Below are positions 17,685 to 25,510 of a stretch of 42,915 nt of DNA, piece after piece (position 1 is the stretch's first letter; each line of letters starts with the position of its first letter). The notes under the pieces are model-generated. The model did no database searches and was not told the DNA's origin. It was given only the letters and a program-made list of their open reading frames with translations. Source of the DNA: Flavobacteriaceae bacterium (GTDB taxonomy: Bacteria; Bacteroidota; Bacteroidia; Flavobacteriales; Weeksellaceae); contig JAISMV010000125.1 of NCBI GenBank assembly GCA_031276535.1, positions 1 through 42,915 of the forward strand, read 5' to 3'. The position numbers and the translations under genes are program-made.

Positions 17685-20600
17685 ATGAAAAATACAGATA
17701 TTGCAATTGTAGGGATGTCTTGTTTCTTACCGGGAGCTGATAACATTGGTGATTTCTGGGATAATTTGGTAAAAGGTATTGATTCTATTACAGATGTTCC
17801 AAAAAACAGAATAGATTCCCTTTATTTTAGAGATGAGATAAAGAAAATAGACCGTTTTTGTTGTCATAAAGGAGGATTTACTTCAACCATAACCGTTAAT
17901 CCTGAACTACTTGAAATATCTCCTCAGGAGGCGAAAGAACTGGATCCCGTTCACTTACTAGCCCTCAAATTGGTTTATCAGGCGCTGGAAGATGCTTCCG
18001 TTTTCGAAAGAAACAGATCTCTCAAAAAGACTTCCGTAATTATCGGAAAAGAAAATTACATCGGAGCTAACGATCTTCGTCTTATAGATATAATACATAC
18101 CGGAGAACAAATAACTCAGGCATTGAAAAATGCCCTTCCGAATCTCTCGGATAAAGATATTGAAAAAGTAAAGGAAGCTTTTCAAAAAGACAAAGGAGCC
18201 GATCAGACCAAAACCTCTTTGGAAAAGGCGCCCAAGTCTATCACCGATATTATAGCAGGTAAGTTAAATATCGAAGGAGCGGCTTATACCATTGATGCTT
18301 CTTGTGCCAGTTCTCTGATCGCCGTGGAACATTCCATACAGGAATTATTAAATGACAGGGCAGATGTGGCTATTGCCGGAGGCATTCATTTTAGCCAGAA
18401 TTCACTTTGTTGGAGCATCTTTTCACAATCCGGAATGCTATCTCAGGAGCAACAAATACGTCCGTTCAGCGAAGATGCTGACGGATTTTTATTAGGAGAA
18501 GGCGCCGGTTTTGTAGTCCTCAGGAGATTAGAAGACGCTCTTTTTGATAATGATAAAATTTATGCCATTATCAAAGGTGTCGGAATAAGCTCTTCCGGAA
18601 CGGAAACAGGTAAGGGTCAAAAGAAAGCTATTCTGGAAGCTTGGGAAAAAGCAAACGTGAAAGCTTCGGATATTGGCTACATAGAGGCAAACGGAATTGC
18701 TGTCAAAAAAGAAGACGAAACGGAATTAGACACGTTGTATCAACTTTTTAAAGATAATTCCAACGATCAAAAAGTTTTGCTGGGTACGGTAAAGCCTAAC
18801 ATAGGACACACCCTTTCCACTTCCGGAATTGCCGGATTGATCAAAACGGCTTTATCCTTATATAACCGGCAGATCCCGGCTACCTTACACTGTGAAAAAC
18901 CCCTTAAACTAATTCAGGAATCTCCTTTTTCACCTGTGCGGAAAACCATAAATTGGAATGAGAAGGAAACTCCTCTTGTAGCGGGAATTAATGCTTTTGG
19001 CTTTGGGGGAATTAACGCCCATGCCGTTTTACAAGCCTCTGACGGAGGGAACAAAGTTCAACCTCCTGTTTTTGAAGAAGAAGTCATCGCAATATCGGCA
19101 TCTTCCAAAGATGCCTTATTGGAAGCCTTAGATAAAAGAAATTTTTCTATTTCCGATTTGAAAGGGAAGTATCGTTTAGTTCTTTTCAACCCTACTTCAG
19201 AACGAATAGAAAAAGCAAAAAAACTTATTGCAAAAGATAAGCCATGGAGAGGAAGGCAAGACATCTGGTTCTCTAATGCCCCTTTATTAAAAGACAATGG
19301 AAAACTGGTTTTTGTTTTTCCCGGATTAGACCCTGCTGCAGGCGCTGAAATTGAAAGTGTTGCCAAGTATTTCGGATATGTCATTCCTGAAGGAATTACG
19401 GAAAAGCATCTGTTGCTTAACACAGCTTCCAGACAATATAATCAGGGAGAAGTTATAGATAACTCATTGAAAAAACTGGGTGTAATTCCGGATATGAATG
19501 CCGGTCACAGTTTAGGGGAATGGTTTGCTTTAAAATCGGGAGATCTGACCTCAAGCACCACAATAAAAGCCTTGTTGGAATCCTTGAATTTTGAAGATTT
19601 TCAAATGGAGGATATACATTTCATCGCAGTGGGAGCCGGAAAAGAAAAAATAACTCCTATATTGAATAAAATCCCGGATCTTTATCTTTCCAATGATAAT
19701 TGTCCCAACCAGACATTGCTCTGCGGTACGGGAGTAGCAAAGGACGCTTTAATAAAAGTTTTAAAGTCGGAACAAATTTTCCATCAGGTATTAGCTTTCC
19801 AATCCGGATTTCATTCTCCGTTTATAAAAGGTAAACTTCATCTTTTAGATGAGGCTTTGGAATGTCTTGATATTAAAAAACATAAAATTCCGATATGGTC
19901 GGCAACTACTTTGGAGCTTTATCCTTCTACTTTTCAGGAGTTCAGAGAACTGACCATAAAACATATGACTCAAACGGTTCGTTTCCGTGAGTTAATAGAA
20001 AAATTACACCTTGAGGAAAATGCACGGGTTTTCATACAGATAGGAGGAGGCAGTCTGGTAGGATTCATAGATGACATTCTTAAAGATCGGGAATATGCAG
20101 CCATATCCGCATGCGTATCGACAAGGAATTCATTAGAGCAACTAAGACGTGTTCTAGCGCTTTTATTTATTGAAGGAAGAAAAATAAATACTTCTTTTCT
20201 GGGATTAAAAGAAGATACCCGGGTATCTTCCCCCGAAATGGAATTTCCGGTGGATTCTTCTCTTGTAAAAACATTTCCTTTACTAAAAGAACTGTCAAAA
20301 AAACAGGTTGAAACTCCAACAGAATCAAAATCTTTGGACTCGTTGTTCATCAAATCCAATCATCCTGTTATTCAGGCAATGAATGACAATATGAAGGAAT
20401 TAATTTTCATGCAAAAAGAATTTTCCGAAATCGTTCAAAAGAAAAAAACATTTGCAGATACAACCTTCAGTTCATACACATTCAATAACGGAACAGCCCC
20501 AAATCAGCCCTATGAACCCTATCCGCAGTCTTTTTCTGTTCCCGAAGACGAAAAACCTGTAACAAGGAAAGGTCTTTCTTTTGAAGAACCCCTATACATC

Positions 20601-22034
20601 GATGTAGAAGACCATCCTTATCTGAAAGATCATTCCCTGATACAACAACCGGAACATTGGACAATTCTGGAAGATATGAGACCGGTTGTTCCGATGACTA
20701 TGACATTTGAACTGCTGGTTGAAGCGGCTCATAGACAAGACTTGAGCAAAAAAGTAATACAAGCGGGACCTGTCAGTGTTTTCCAATGGATGCCGGTACA
20801 TGTTCCATTCCATAAAAAAATTGAAGGAAGATGGATATCTGAAGATAAGATTTTGGTGAAAATTAAAAGTTTTGCCAGCAGTGAAGTCATATTAGGCGAT
20901 TCCTATCCGGAACCCCTTCCTGAGCATCTTCAGGAACTTGATTTAGGTGAGAGTGTGTTGGAACCTCCTACCCGCGAGATAATTTATAAAGATAAACTAT
21001 TTCACGGACCTAGTTATCATGGAATAATAGAAATAAAAGAAATTACACAAAAAGGACTTCGTTGTTTCGTCAAAAAAGCTGCCGGGAAAGGCTCTCTTTT
21101 GGATAATATAGGACAAGTCTTCGGATTGTATTTACAACTGATCTCCGGGGATGAAAATCTCCATATTAGTTTCCCTGTGAAAATTGACGAAGTGAACTTC
21201 TATCAGGATATGCAGGATCAGCAGGGGATATTCGAATGTATATGCCTCACTACATCTATGACAGATAAATTTACTACTGCGGATGTTATTCTCAAAAGAG
21301 AAGGAAAGATCTGGTGTATCATAAAAGGATGGAAGAATCAAATATTTGAGGGATTTGATAAAAAATTGTGGAATATAACCCTGTCTCCGACAAAAGTTCT
21401 TTTATCCAGAATAGTAGCTCCTAATGTTTATTTCTTTGATAATTGTTACAGTACTTATCTGAATTGGAATTTCATACTGAGTATATACCTGAATTCGGAG
21501 GAAAAACACCATCATGAAACCCTTCAATTAAAAAAGAGAAAAGAATATCTGATCAGCCGTATCGCGATAAAAGATGCAGTACGTAATTATATACAGACTA
21601 ATTTTGACAAAGGATATTACCCTGTTGAACTCAAAATCCGATATGATTCCAATAACAAACCCTCTGTATATGGAGTTCCGGAAGCTCAGAAAGTAGAAAT
21701 ATCTTTAGCTCATAAAGGAACCAATTCGGTATGTATAGCCTCTGACAAGCCGGTAGGAATAGACATTGAAACCATTGAAGAACGTGGAACGGGTTTTGTG
21801 GAGTTGACTTTTACGGAAAAAGAATTAAATTTGCTGAAAAACAGGGATTTGTCTGAATGGAGCACCCGTTTTTGGGTAGCTAAGGAAGCCTATGGGAAAA
21901 TGCTCGGTACAGGCTTGAAAGGAAATCCTAAACAATTTGAGGTGGAGGTAATTGAAGGAGAAAATCTGGTAATTCGTGACACAACAATAACCACAATTAA
22001 GTATACTAATTTTATAATAGGATGGACTCAGTAG
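17685..22034 (+). CDS. Pfa-like megasynthase 2: KS(His to Asn)-AT-DH-PPTase
   Basis: A 1449-residue partner starting nine bases after the first. KS-like 1-430: Cys207 in DASCASS and His375 in NIGHTLSTSG are kept, but the HGTGT motif reads EANGIAV, with Asn336 in place of the first His, so condensation is doubtful; it may act as a chain-length or gatekeeping subunit like the CLF of PfaC. AT-like about 540-850: FPGLDP, Ser609 in GHSLGE and FHSPF. Double-hotdog DH about 970-1230: His983 in KDHSLIQQP and Asp1140 in DNIGQ (DxxxQ), preceded by LFHGPSYHG. C-terminal Sfp-type PPTase about 1300-1449: Asp1360 and Glu1362 in GIDIE, and WVAKEAYGK at 1397. The PPTase should load the ACPs of this cluster, as fused PPTases do in enediyne synthases. 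The ACP gene overlaps its end by 13 bases. Confidence 0.92.
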   Translation: MKNTDIAIVGMSCFLPGADNIGDFWDNLVKGIDSITDVPKNRIDSLYFRDEIKKIDRFCCHKGGFTSTITVNPELLEISPQEAKELDPVHLLALKLVYQALEDASVFERNRSLKKTSVIIGKENYIGANDLRLIDIIHTGEQITQALKNALPNLSDKDIEKVKEAFQKDKGADQTKTSLEKAPKSITDIIAGKLNIEGAAYTIDASCASSLIAVEHSIQELLNDRADVAIAGGIHFSQNSLCWSIFSQSGMLSQEQQIRPFSEDADGFLLGEGAGFVVLRRLEDALFDNDKIYAIIKGVGISSSGTETGKGQKKAILEAWEKANVKASDIGYIEANGIAVKKEDETELDTLYQLFKDNSNDQKVLLGTVKPNIGHTLSTSGIAGLIKTALSLYNRQIPATLHCEKPLKLIQESPFSPVRKTINWNEKETPLVAGINAFGFGGINAHAVLQASDGGNKVQPPVFEEEVIAISASSKDALLEALDKRNFSISDLKGKYRLVLFNPTSERIEKAKKLIAKDKPWRGRQDIWFSNAPLLKDNGKLVFVFPGLDPAAGAEIESVAKYFGYVIPEGITEKHLLLNTASRQYNQGEVIDNSLKKLGVIPDMNAGHSLGEWFALKSGDLTSSTTIKALLESLNFEDFQMEDIHFIAVGAGKEKITPILNKIPDLYLSNDNCPNQTLLCGTGVAKDALIKVLKSEQIFHQVLAFQSGFHSPFIKGKLHLLDEALECLDIKKHKIPIWSATTLELYPSTFQEFRELTIKHMTQTVRFRELIEKLHLEENARVFIQIGGGSLVGFIDDILKDREYAAISACVSTRNSLEQLRRVLALLFIEGRKINTSFLGLKEDTRVSSPEMEFPVDSSLVKTFPLLKELSKKQVETPTESKSLDSLFIKSNHPVIQAMNDNMKELIFMQKEFSEIVQKKKTFADTTFSSYTFNNGTAPNQPYEPYPQSFSVPEDEKPVTRKGLSFEEPLYIDVEDHPYLKDHSLIQQPEHWTILEDMRPVVPMTMTFELLVEAAHRQDLSKKVIQAGPVSVFQWMPVHVPFHKKIEGRWISEDKILVKIKSFASSEVILGDSYPEPLPEHLQELDLGESVLEPPTREIIYKDKLFHGPSYHGIIEIKEITQKGLRCFVKKAAGKGSLLDNIGQVFGLYLQLISGDENLHISFPVKIDEVNFYQDMQDQQGIFECICLTTSMTDKFTTADVILKREGKIWCIIKGWKNQIFEGFDKKLWNITLSPTKVLLSRIVAPNVYFFDNCYSTYLNWNFILSIYLNSEEKHHHETLQLKKRKEYLISRIAIKDAVRNYIQTNFDKGYYPVELKIRYDSNNKPSVYGVPEAQKVEISLAHKGTNSVCIASDKPVGIDIETIEERGTGFVELTFTEKELNLLKNRDLSEWSTRFWVAKEAYGKMLGTGLKGNPKQFEVEVIEGENLVIRDTTITTIKYTNFIIGWTQ

Positions 22035-22321
22035 AAAAACAAAAAGAAAAGATATATGAATTACTCAAGCAATTCATAACAGAGATAATAGGGGAAGACA
22101 TTGCCAAAGAACTGGACATCACCCCGGATAGTATTTTTACCAAAGATTTGGAAATGGACAGTATAGAAATTGTTTCTTTTGCAGAAAAGGTAAAAGCTGA
22201 ATATGGTAATGGTATTGATTTTAACGGATGGTTGTCCGAAATGGGGATGGATAAAATAATCAGCCTTTCTATAAAAGATATTGTCAATTTTATTGTAGAT
22301 GCCACTAATTCCGATAAATAA
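22022..22321 (+). CDS. Stand-alone acyl carrier protein
   Basis: A 99-residue carrier with the attachment motif DLEMDSIEIVSFAEKV; Ser47 is the expected phosphopantetheine site. It differs from the integrated carriers (DLSIDSIKR), so it should serve a different partner, for instance loading of a starter acyl chain or transfer of the finished chain to the hydrolase or to an acceptor. It overlaps the 3' end of megasynthase 2 by 13 bases and the next gene by 23 bases, so translation is probably coupled. Length is somewhat above a normal AcpP (about 80), with extra residues at the N-terminus and in the loop YGNGIDFNGWLSEMG. Confidence 0.88.
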   Translation: MDSVEKQKEKIYELLKQFITEIIGEDIAKELDITPDSIFTKDLEMDSIEIVSFAEKVKAEYGNGIDFNGWLSEMGMDKIISLSIKDIVNFIVDATNSDK

Positions 22322-23063
22322 TAAAAAAGTTTTTGTATTAGAATTAAATCCGGAAGCTTCCGAGGCAATAGTATTGATCCATGGAATGTTTACCAACATG
22401 TCTATATTTTACTTTAATATAGCCCCCAAACTGGCAGAAAAGTATCATGTGGTATTATACGACTTACGCAGCCATGGTATGAGCGAAAAAGTTGATCATG
22501 GATACAGTCTGAAAGCATTGTCTCAGGATCTTCTTGATTTAATGGATGTTCTTAATTTATCGAAAGTTGATCTGGTTGGATATAGTTTTGGAGGATTAAT
22601 TTCATTGTACACTGCCATTCATTTTCCTGAAAAAATAAAAAAAATAGCTATAATTGATACACCCACTACCAATAAGGATGGGGATATAGAAAATATTCTT
22701 GAAAAGTACGCAGATGTATATTTAGGAAATTATGTGGGAGATTATACGGCTTCTACCAATATAATCCCTAATAACAAACAGTTGCAAAAAAGCAAAAAAT
22801 TATTTGATTATCTTCTTTACACATCTTCTCTGCCTCAGGATTCAGTTCTTGATAAAAATTTCTCTTCCAAAGAAAACATGAATTTGGTAAAGCATGAAAC
22901 TTTACTTTTATATGGAAATAAATCCGATTGTCTGCCCGATGGGGAGTTTCTTAATGCCCATATTCCCAATTCCATTTTACAAGTAGGAGAGGGAGATCAT
23001 AATATTCCTATCCAAAATTTTGAATGGATTATTGAAAAATTGCATACATTTTTTATTATATAA
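22299..23063 (+). CDS. Alpha/beta hydrolase (thioesterase- or acyltransferase-like)
   Basis: A 254-residue alpha/beta-fold enzyme. Visible: oxyanion loop LIHGMFTN, nucleophile elbow GYSFGG with Ser96, acid in LLYGNKSDC, and the catalytic His in GEGDHNIP near the C-terminus. It has no signal peptide, so it is cytosolic. Placed directly after the free ACP and overlapping it by 23 bases, it is a good candidate for hydrolysing or transferring the finished acyl chain from the carrier. Start ATG 22299 is in the overlap; there is no later Met before the first strand, which supports it. The specific reaction is inferred from position only. Confidence 0.85.
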   Translation: MPLIPINNKKVFVLELNPEASEAIVLIHGMFTNMSIFYFNIAPKLAEKYHVVLYDLRSHGMSEKVDHGYSLKALSQDLLDLMDVLNLSKVDLVGYSFGGLISLYTAIHFPEKIKKIAIIDTPTTNKDGDIENILEKYADVYLGNYVGDYTASTNIIPNNKQLQKSKKLFDYLLYTSSLPQDSVLDKNFSSKENMNLVKHETLLLYGNKSDCLPDGEFLNAHIPNSILQVGEGDHNIPIQNFEWIIEKLHTFFII

Positions 23064-23064
23064 T

Positions 23065-24252
23065 ATGGCTAAATTTTCATTTATAGTTCCTCCTTTCACA
23101 GGACATATCAATCCTACTTTAAGCTTGGGCAATGAACTTCTGAGAAGAAAACATTCCGTTTCTTGGATTAGTCCGGATCCCGGGCTCAAAAGCCAGCTTC
23201 CTTCCGGAGGAGAATTACAGGTTCTTTCCTTTAAACTGGAAGAAGAAGAAAAAAACAAATTGCTCGAACAGGCACAAGAGCTTCAGAAGAAAAAAACATA
23301 CGGTATAGACAGCCTTAAATTCTTATACGAAGAAGTATTAACTCCCATGAATACGTATATGCTTGAGGGAATTGAAGAAATACTAAGTGAATCCCGTCCG
23401 GATGTGGTCATTACCGACCATCAGGTTTTTGCCGGAGCAGTGGCTTCTCTTAAAAAGAATATCCCTTACGCAACCTCTGTCACTGCTCCTGCTTCCATAA
23501 AGGTAAATCCTTTTTTCCCTAAAATACACGAATGGGAAGGAGAACAGGTAATCTCTTTTCAAAAAAAATTCGGAATTTCCGGCAACAAACGTATGGATTG
23601 CTCTTCTTTACTTACTTTAGTTTATGTTTCGAAAGAGTTTTTCGGAGAAACCGACTTATCTTCGAACTATAAATTTATAGGTCCTGTGATAACTCCCCGT
23701 GCTCAAAAAGCAGATTTTGACTGGGAAAAATTGGAAACCGCAGGAGAACAGCGACCTAAGATATTGGTGAGCATAGGTACCACCTTTGATCTTTCTCAGA
23801 AAAAACAGTTTTTCAAAAAAGTTTTTGAAGCTTTTGAAAATGAAAATGTAACGGTAATTGCAGTTTCCGATCCGGAATTATTTGATTCTATCCCGGATAA
23901 TTTCATCATTCAGAAACAGATACCCCAGTTAGACCTGATTCCCCATATGCAGACCGTGATCTGTCATGGAGGCAACAACACCGTTTGTGAGACCCTGTCC
24001 CACGGAATTCCTTTGATTGTTATACCCATTGCGTATGACCAATCCTTTGTTTCAGAATGTGTAACAAACAAAAAGGCAGGAATCCGTCTCAATTTCAACC
24101 GTTTTAACCCTTCGCAGCTGAAGGAGGCTTTTAGTTCTGTTTTAAATGAAACGGAATACAGGCAGAATGCGCAAGCCATTAAAAGATCTTTTGAGGAATC
24201 CGGAGGAGCAGTCAAAGGAGTGGATTATTTAGAAGTTTTATTGAAAAAATAA
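23065..24252 (+). CDS. UDP-glycosyltransferase, GT1/MGT family (first of a tandem pair)
   Basis: A 395-residue GT-B enzyme. The N-terminus MAKFSFIVPPFTGHINPT carries the catalytic-type His14 of GT1 enzymes; the C-terminal sugar-nucleotide site is CHGGNNTVCETLSHGIP followed by PIAYDQ. The family (macrolide glycosyltransferases, CrtX zeaxanthin glucosyltransferases) moves glucose or a similar sugar from UDP to hydroxyls of lipophilic acceptors. An earlier in-frame ATG at 23020 lies inside the hydrolase gene; ATG 23065, one base after that gene's stop, gives the canonical N-terminus and was chosen. It probably glycosylates a hydroxyl of the synthase product. Confidence 0.9.
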   Translation: MAKFSFIVPPFTGHINPTLSLGNELLRRKHSVSWISPDPGLKSQLPSGGELQVLSFKLEEEEKNKLLEQAQELQKKKTYGIDSLKFLYEEVLTPMNTYMLEGIEEILSESRPDVVITDHQVFAGAVASLKKNIPYATSVTAPASIKVNPFFPKIHEWEGEQVISFQKKFGISGNKRMDCSSLLTLVYVSKEFFGETDLSSNYKFIGPVITPRAQKADFDWEKLETAGEQRPKILVSIGTTFDLSQKKQFFKKVFEAFENENVTVIAVSDPELFDSIPDNFIIQKQIPQLDLIPHMQTVICHGGNNTVCETLSHGIPLIVIPIAYDQSFVSECVTNKKAGIRLNFNRFNPSQLKEAFSSVLNETEYRQNAQAIKRSFEESGGAVKGVDYLEVLLKK

Positions 24253-24256
24253 CAGT

Positions 24257-25468
24257 ATGGCAAAATTTGTATTTGTAGTTCCTCCCTTTCTTGGGCATAT
24301 TAACCCCTCTCTCAGCATTGGCAGAACTCTTTTGGAAAGAGGACATGAAGTGGTTTGGGCAGGGTTAACGGAGATAAACTCCGAACTTATTCCTTCAGGG
24401 GGATATTATCATGTATTGGAACAATCGTATAAAGAGAACAAAAAAGAAATAGAGGATATTATCCAGCTGCAAAACAAAGGAGCGGGTATGTCAGCGCTGG
24501 AAGCTTTAAAACTAGGATTACAAGACACCTACATTCCTTTTGCCAAAATAATGTTTGATGAGTTCACCACGTGGGTTGGCAGCTATAATCCGGATGTGAT
24601 AGTTAACGATTGCATTTCTTTTGTCGGAGGATTGACCGCTCATATTAAGAAAATTCCGTTGGCTACTCTTACTCCCATCACTCCCAATGCGCTCCATGAC
24701 CCGGGTGTAGCTCCTGAAATTACCAAATGGGTACATAATTCCATAATCGGATTACAACGATCGGTGGGAATTTCCGGGGATGAGGAATTGGTTTTTTCCA
24801 AAAAGTTAAATATGTATTACACGTCCCAAAAATTTGTAAGATATAAAGATAACGACTGTCCTCCTTATATGAAGTTTATAGGAGCTTTAACCGGACGCCC
24901 CGATAATACCCCCTTTGACTGGGAAAGATTAAAAAAAATAAAGACCCCAAAAGTCTATATTTCTGTGGGAACCGTATTGGTAGATGTCCGCAAGGAATTC
25001 TTTCATCGTATGATTCAGGCTCTGGGCAATAAAGAAATAACCGTCATTGCGGCTGCAGACCCCTACATTATAGAAGATTGGCCGGATAATTTCATAGTAC
25101 AAAGATATGTCCCCCAATTCGAGCTTTTAAAACACGTGGACGTGGTTATCGGTCATGGAGGATTAAATACAGTCTGTGACACTTATATAAACGGAATCCC
25201 CATGCTCGTTATCCCTATGGCTTTTGACCAATTCCATACAGCGTCTTTGATTGAGCAGTGCGGATGCGGCATACGAATACGGTATAAACGTATGAGAATT
25301 CAGGATGTAGAACATGCTGTTGAGGAATTGTTATATAATCCTAAATATAAAACAGCGGCAGAGGAAATTCGGCAATCTTTCATTGAGGCAGGAGGAAACG
25401 AAAGGGCGGCAAATTTACTGGAAGAACTTTCCGTGACAAAGAATATCGTAAAATATCATAAGTTATAA
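24257..25468 (+). CDS. UDP-glycosyltransferase, GT1/MGT family (second of a tandem pair)
   Basis: A 403-residue GT-B enzyme that starts four bases after its neighbour's stop. It opens with MAKFVFVVPPFLGHINPS (His14) and has the donor motif GHGGLNTVCDTYINGIP and PMAFDQ. It is visibly a paralogue of the preceding gene, from tandem duplication, but with differing middle regions, so the acceptor or sugar order may differ. Two sequential transferases would give a diglycosylated product, or one on each of two hydroxyls. No membrane helix; it is cytosolic or membrane-peripheral. Confidence 0.9.
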   Translation: MAKFVFVVPPFLGHINPSLSIGRTLLERGHEVVWAGLTEINSELIPSGGYYHVLEQSYKENKKEIEDIIQLQNKGAGMSALEALKLGLQDTYIPFAKIMFDEFTTWVGSYNPDVIVNDCISFVGGLTAHIKKIPLATLTPITPNALHDPGVAPEITKWVHNSIIGLQRSVGISGDEELVFSKKLNMYYTSQKFVRYKDNDCPPYMKFIGALTGRPDNTPFDWERLKKIKTPKVYISVGTVLVDVRKEFFHRMIQALGNKEITVIAAADPYIIEDWPDNFIVQRYVPQFELLKHVDVVIGHGGLNTVCDTYINGIPMLVIPMAFDQFHTASLIEQCGCGIRIRYKRMRIQDVEHAVEELLYNPKYKTAAEEIRQSFIEAGGNERAANLLEELSVTKNIVKYHKL

Positions 25469-25510
25469 GATTATATTTCAATTTTTTATGGAATTTAAAA
25501 GCACATCAAC

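Noticed and set aside
23020-23064. Upstream ATG of the first GT1 gene
   Set aside because: It lies inside the hydrolase gene and adds 15 residues unlike the family; the paralogue begins with the same MAKF as ATG 23065.
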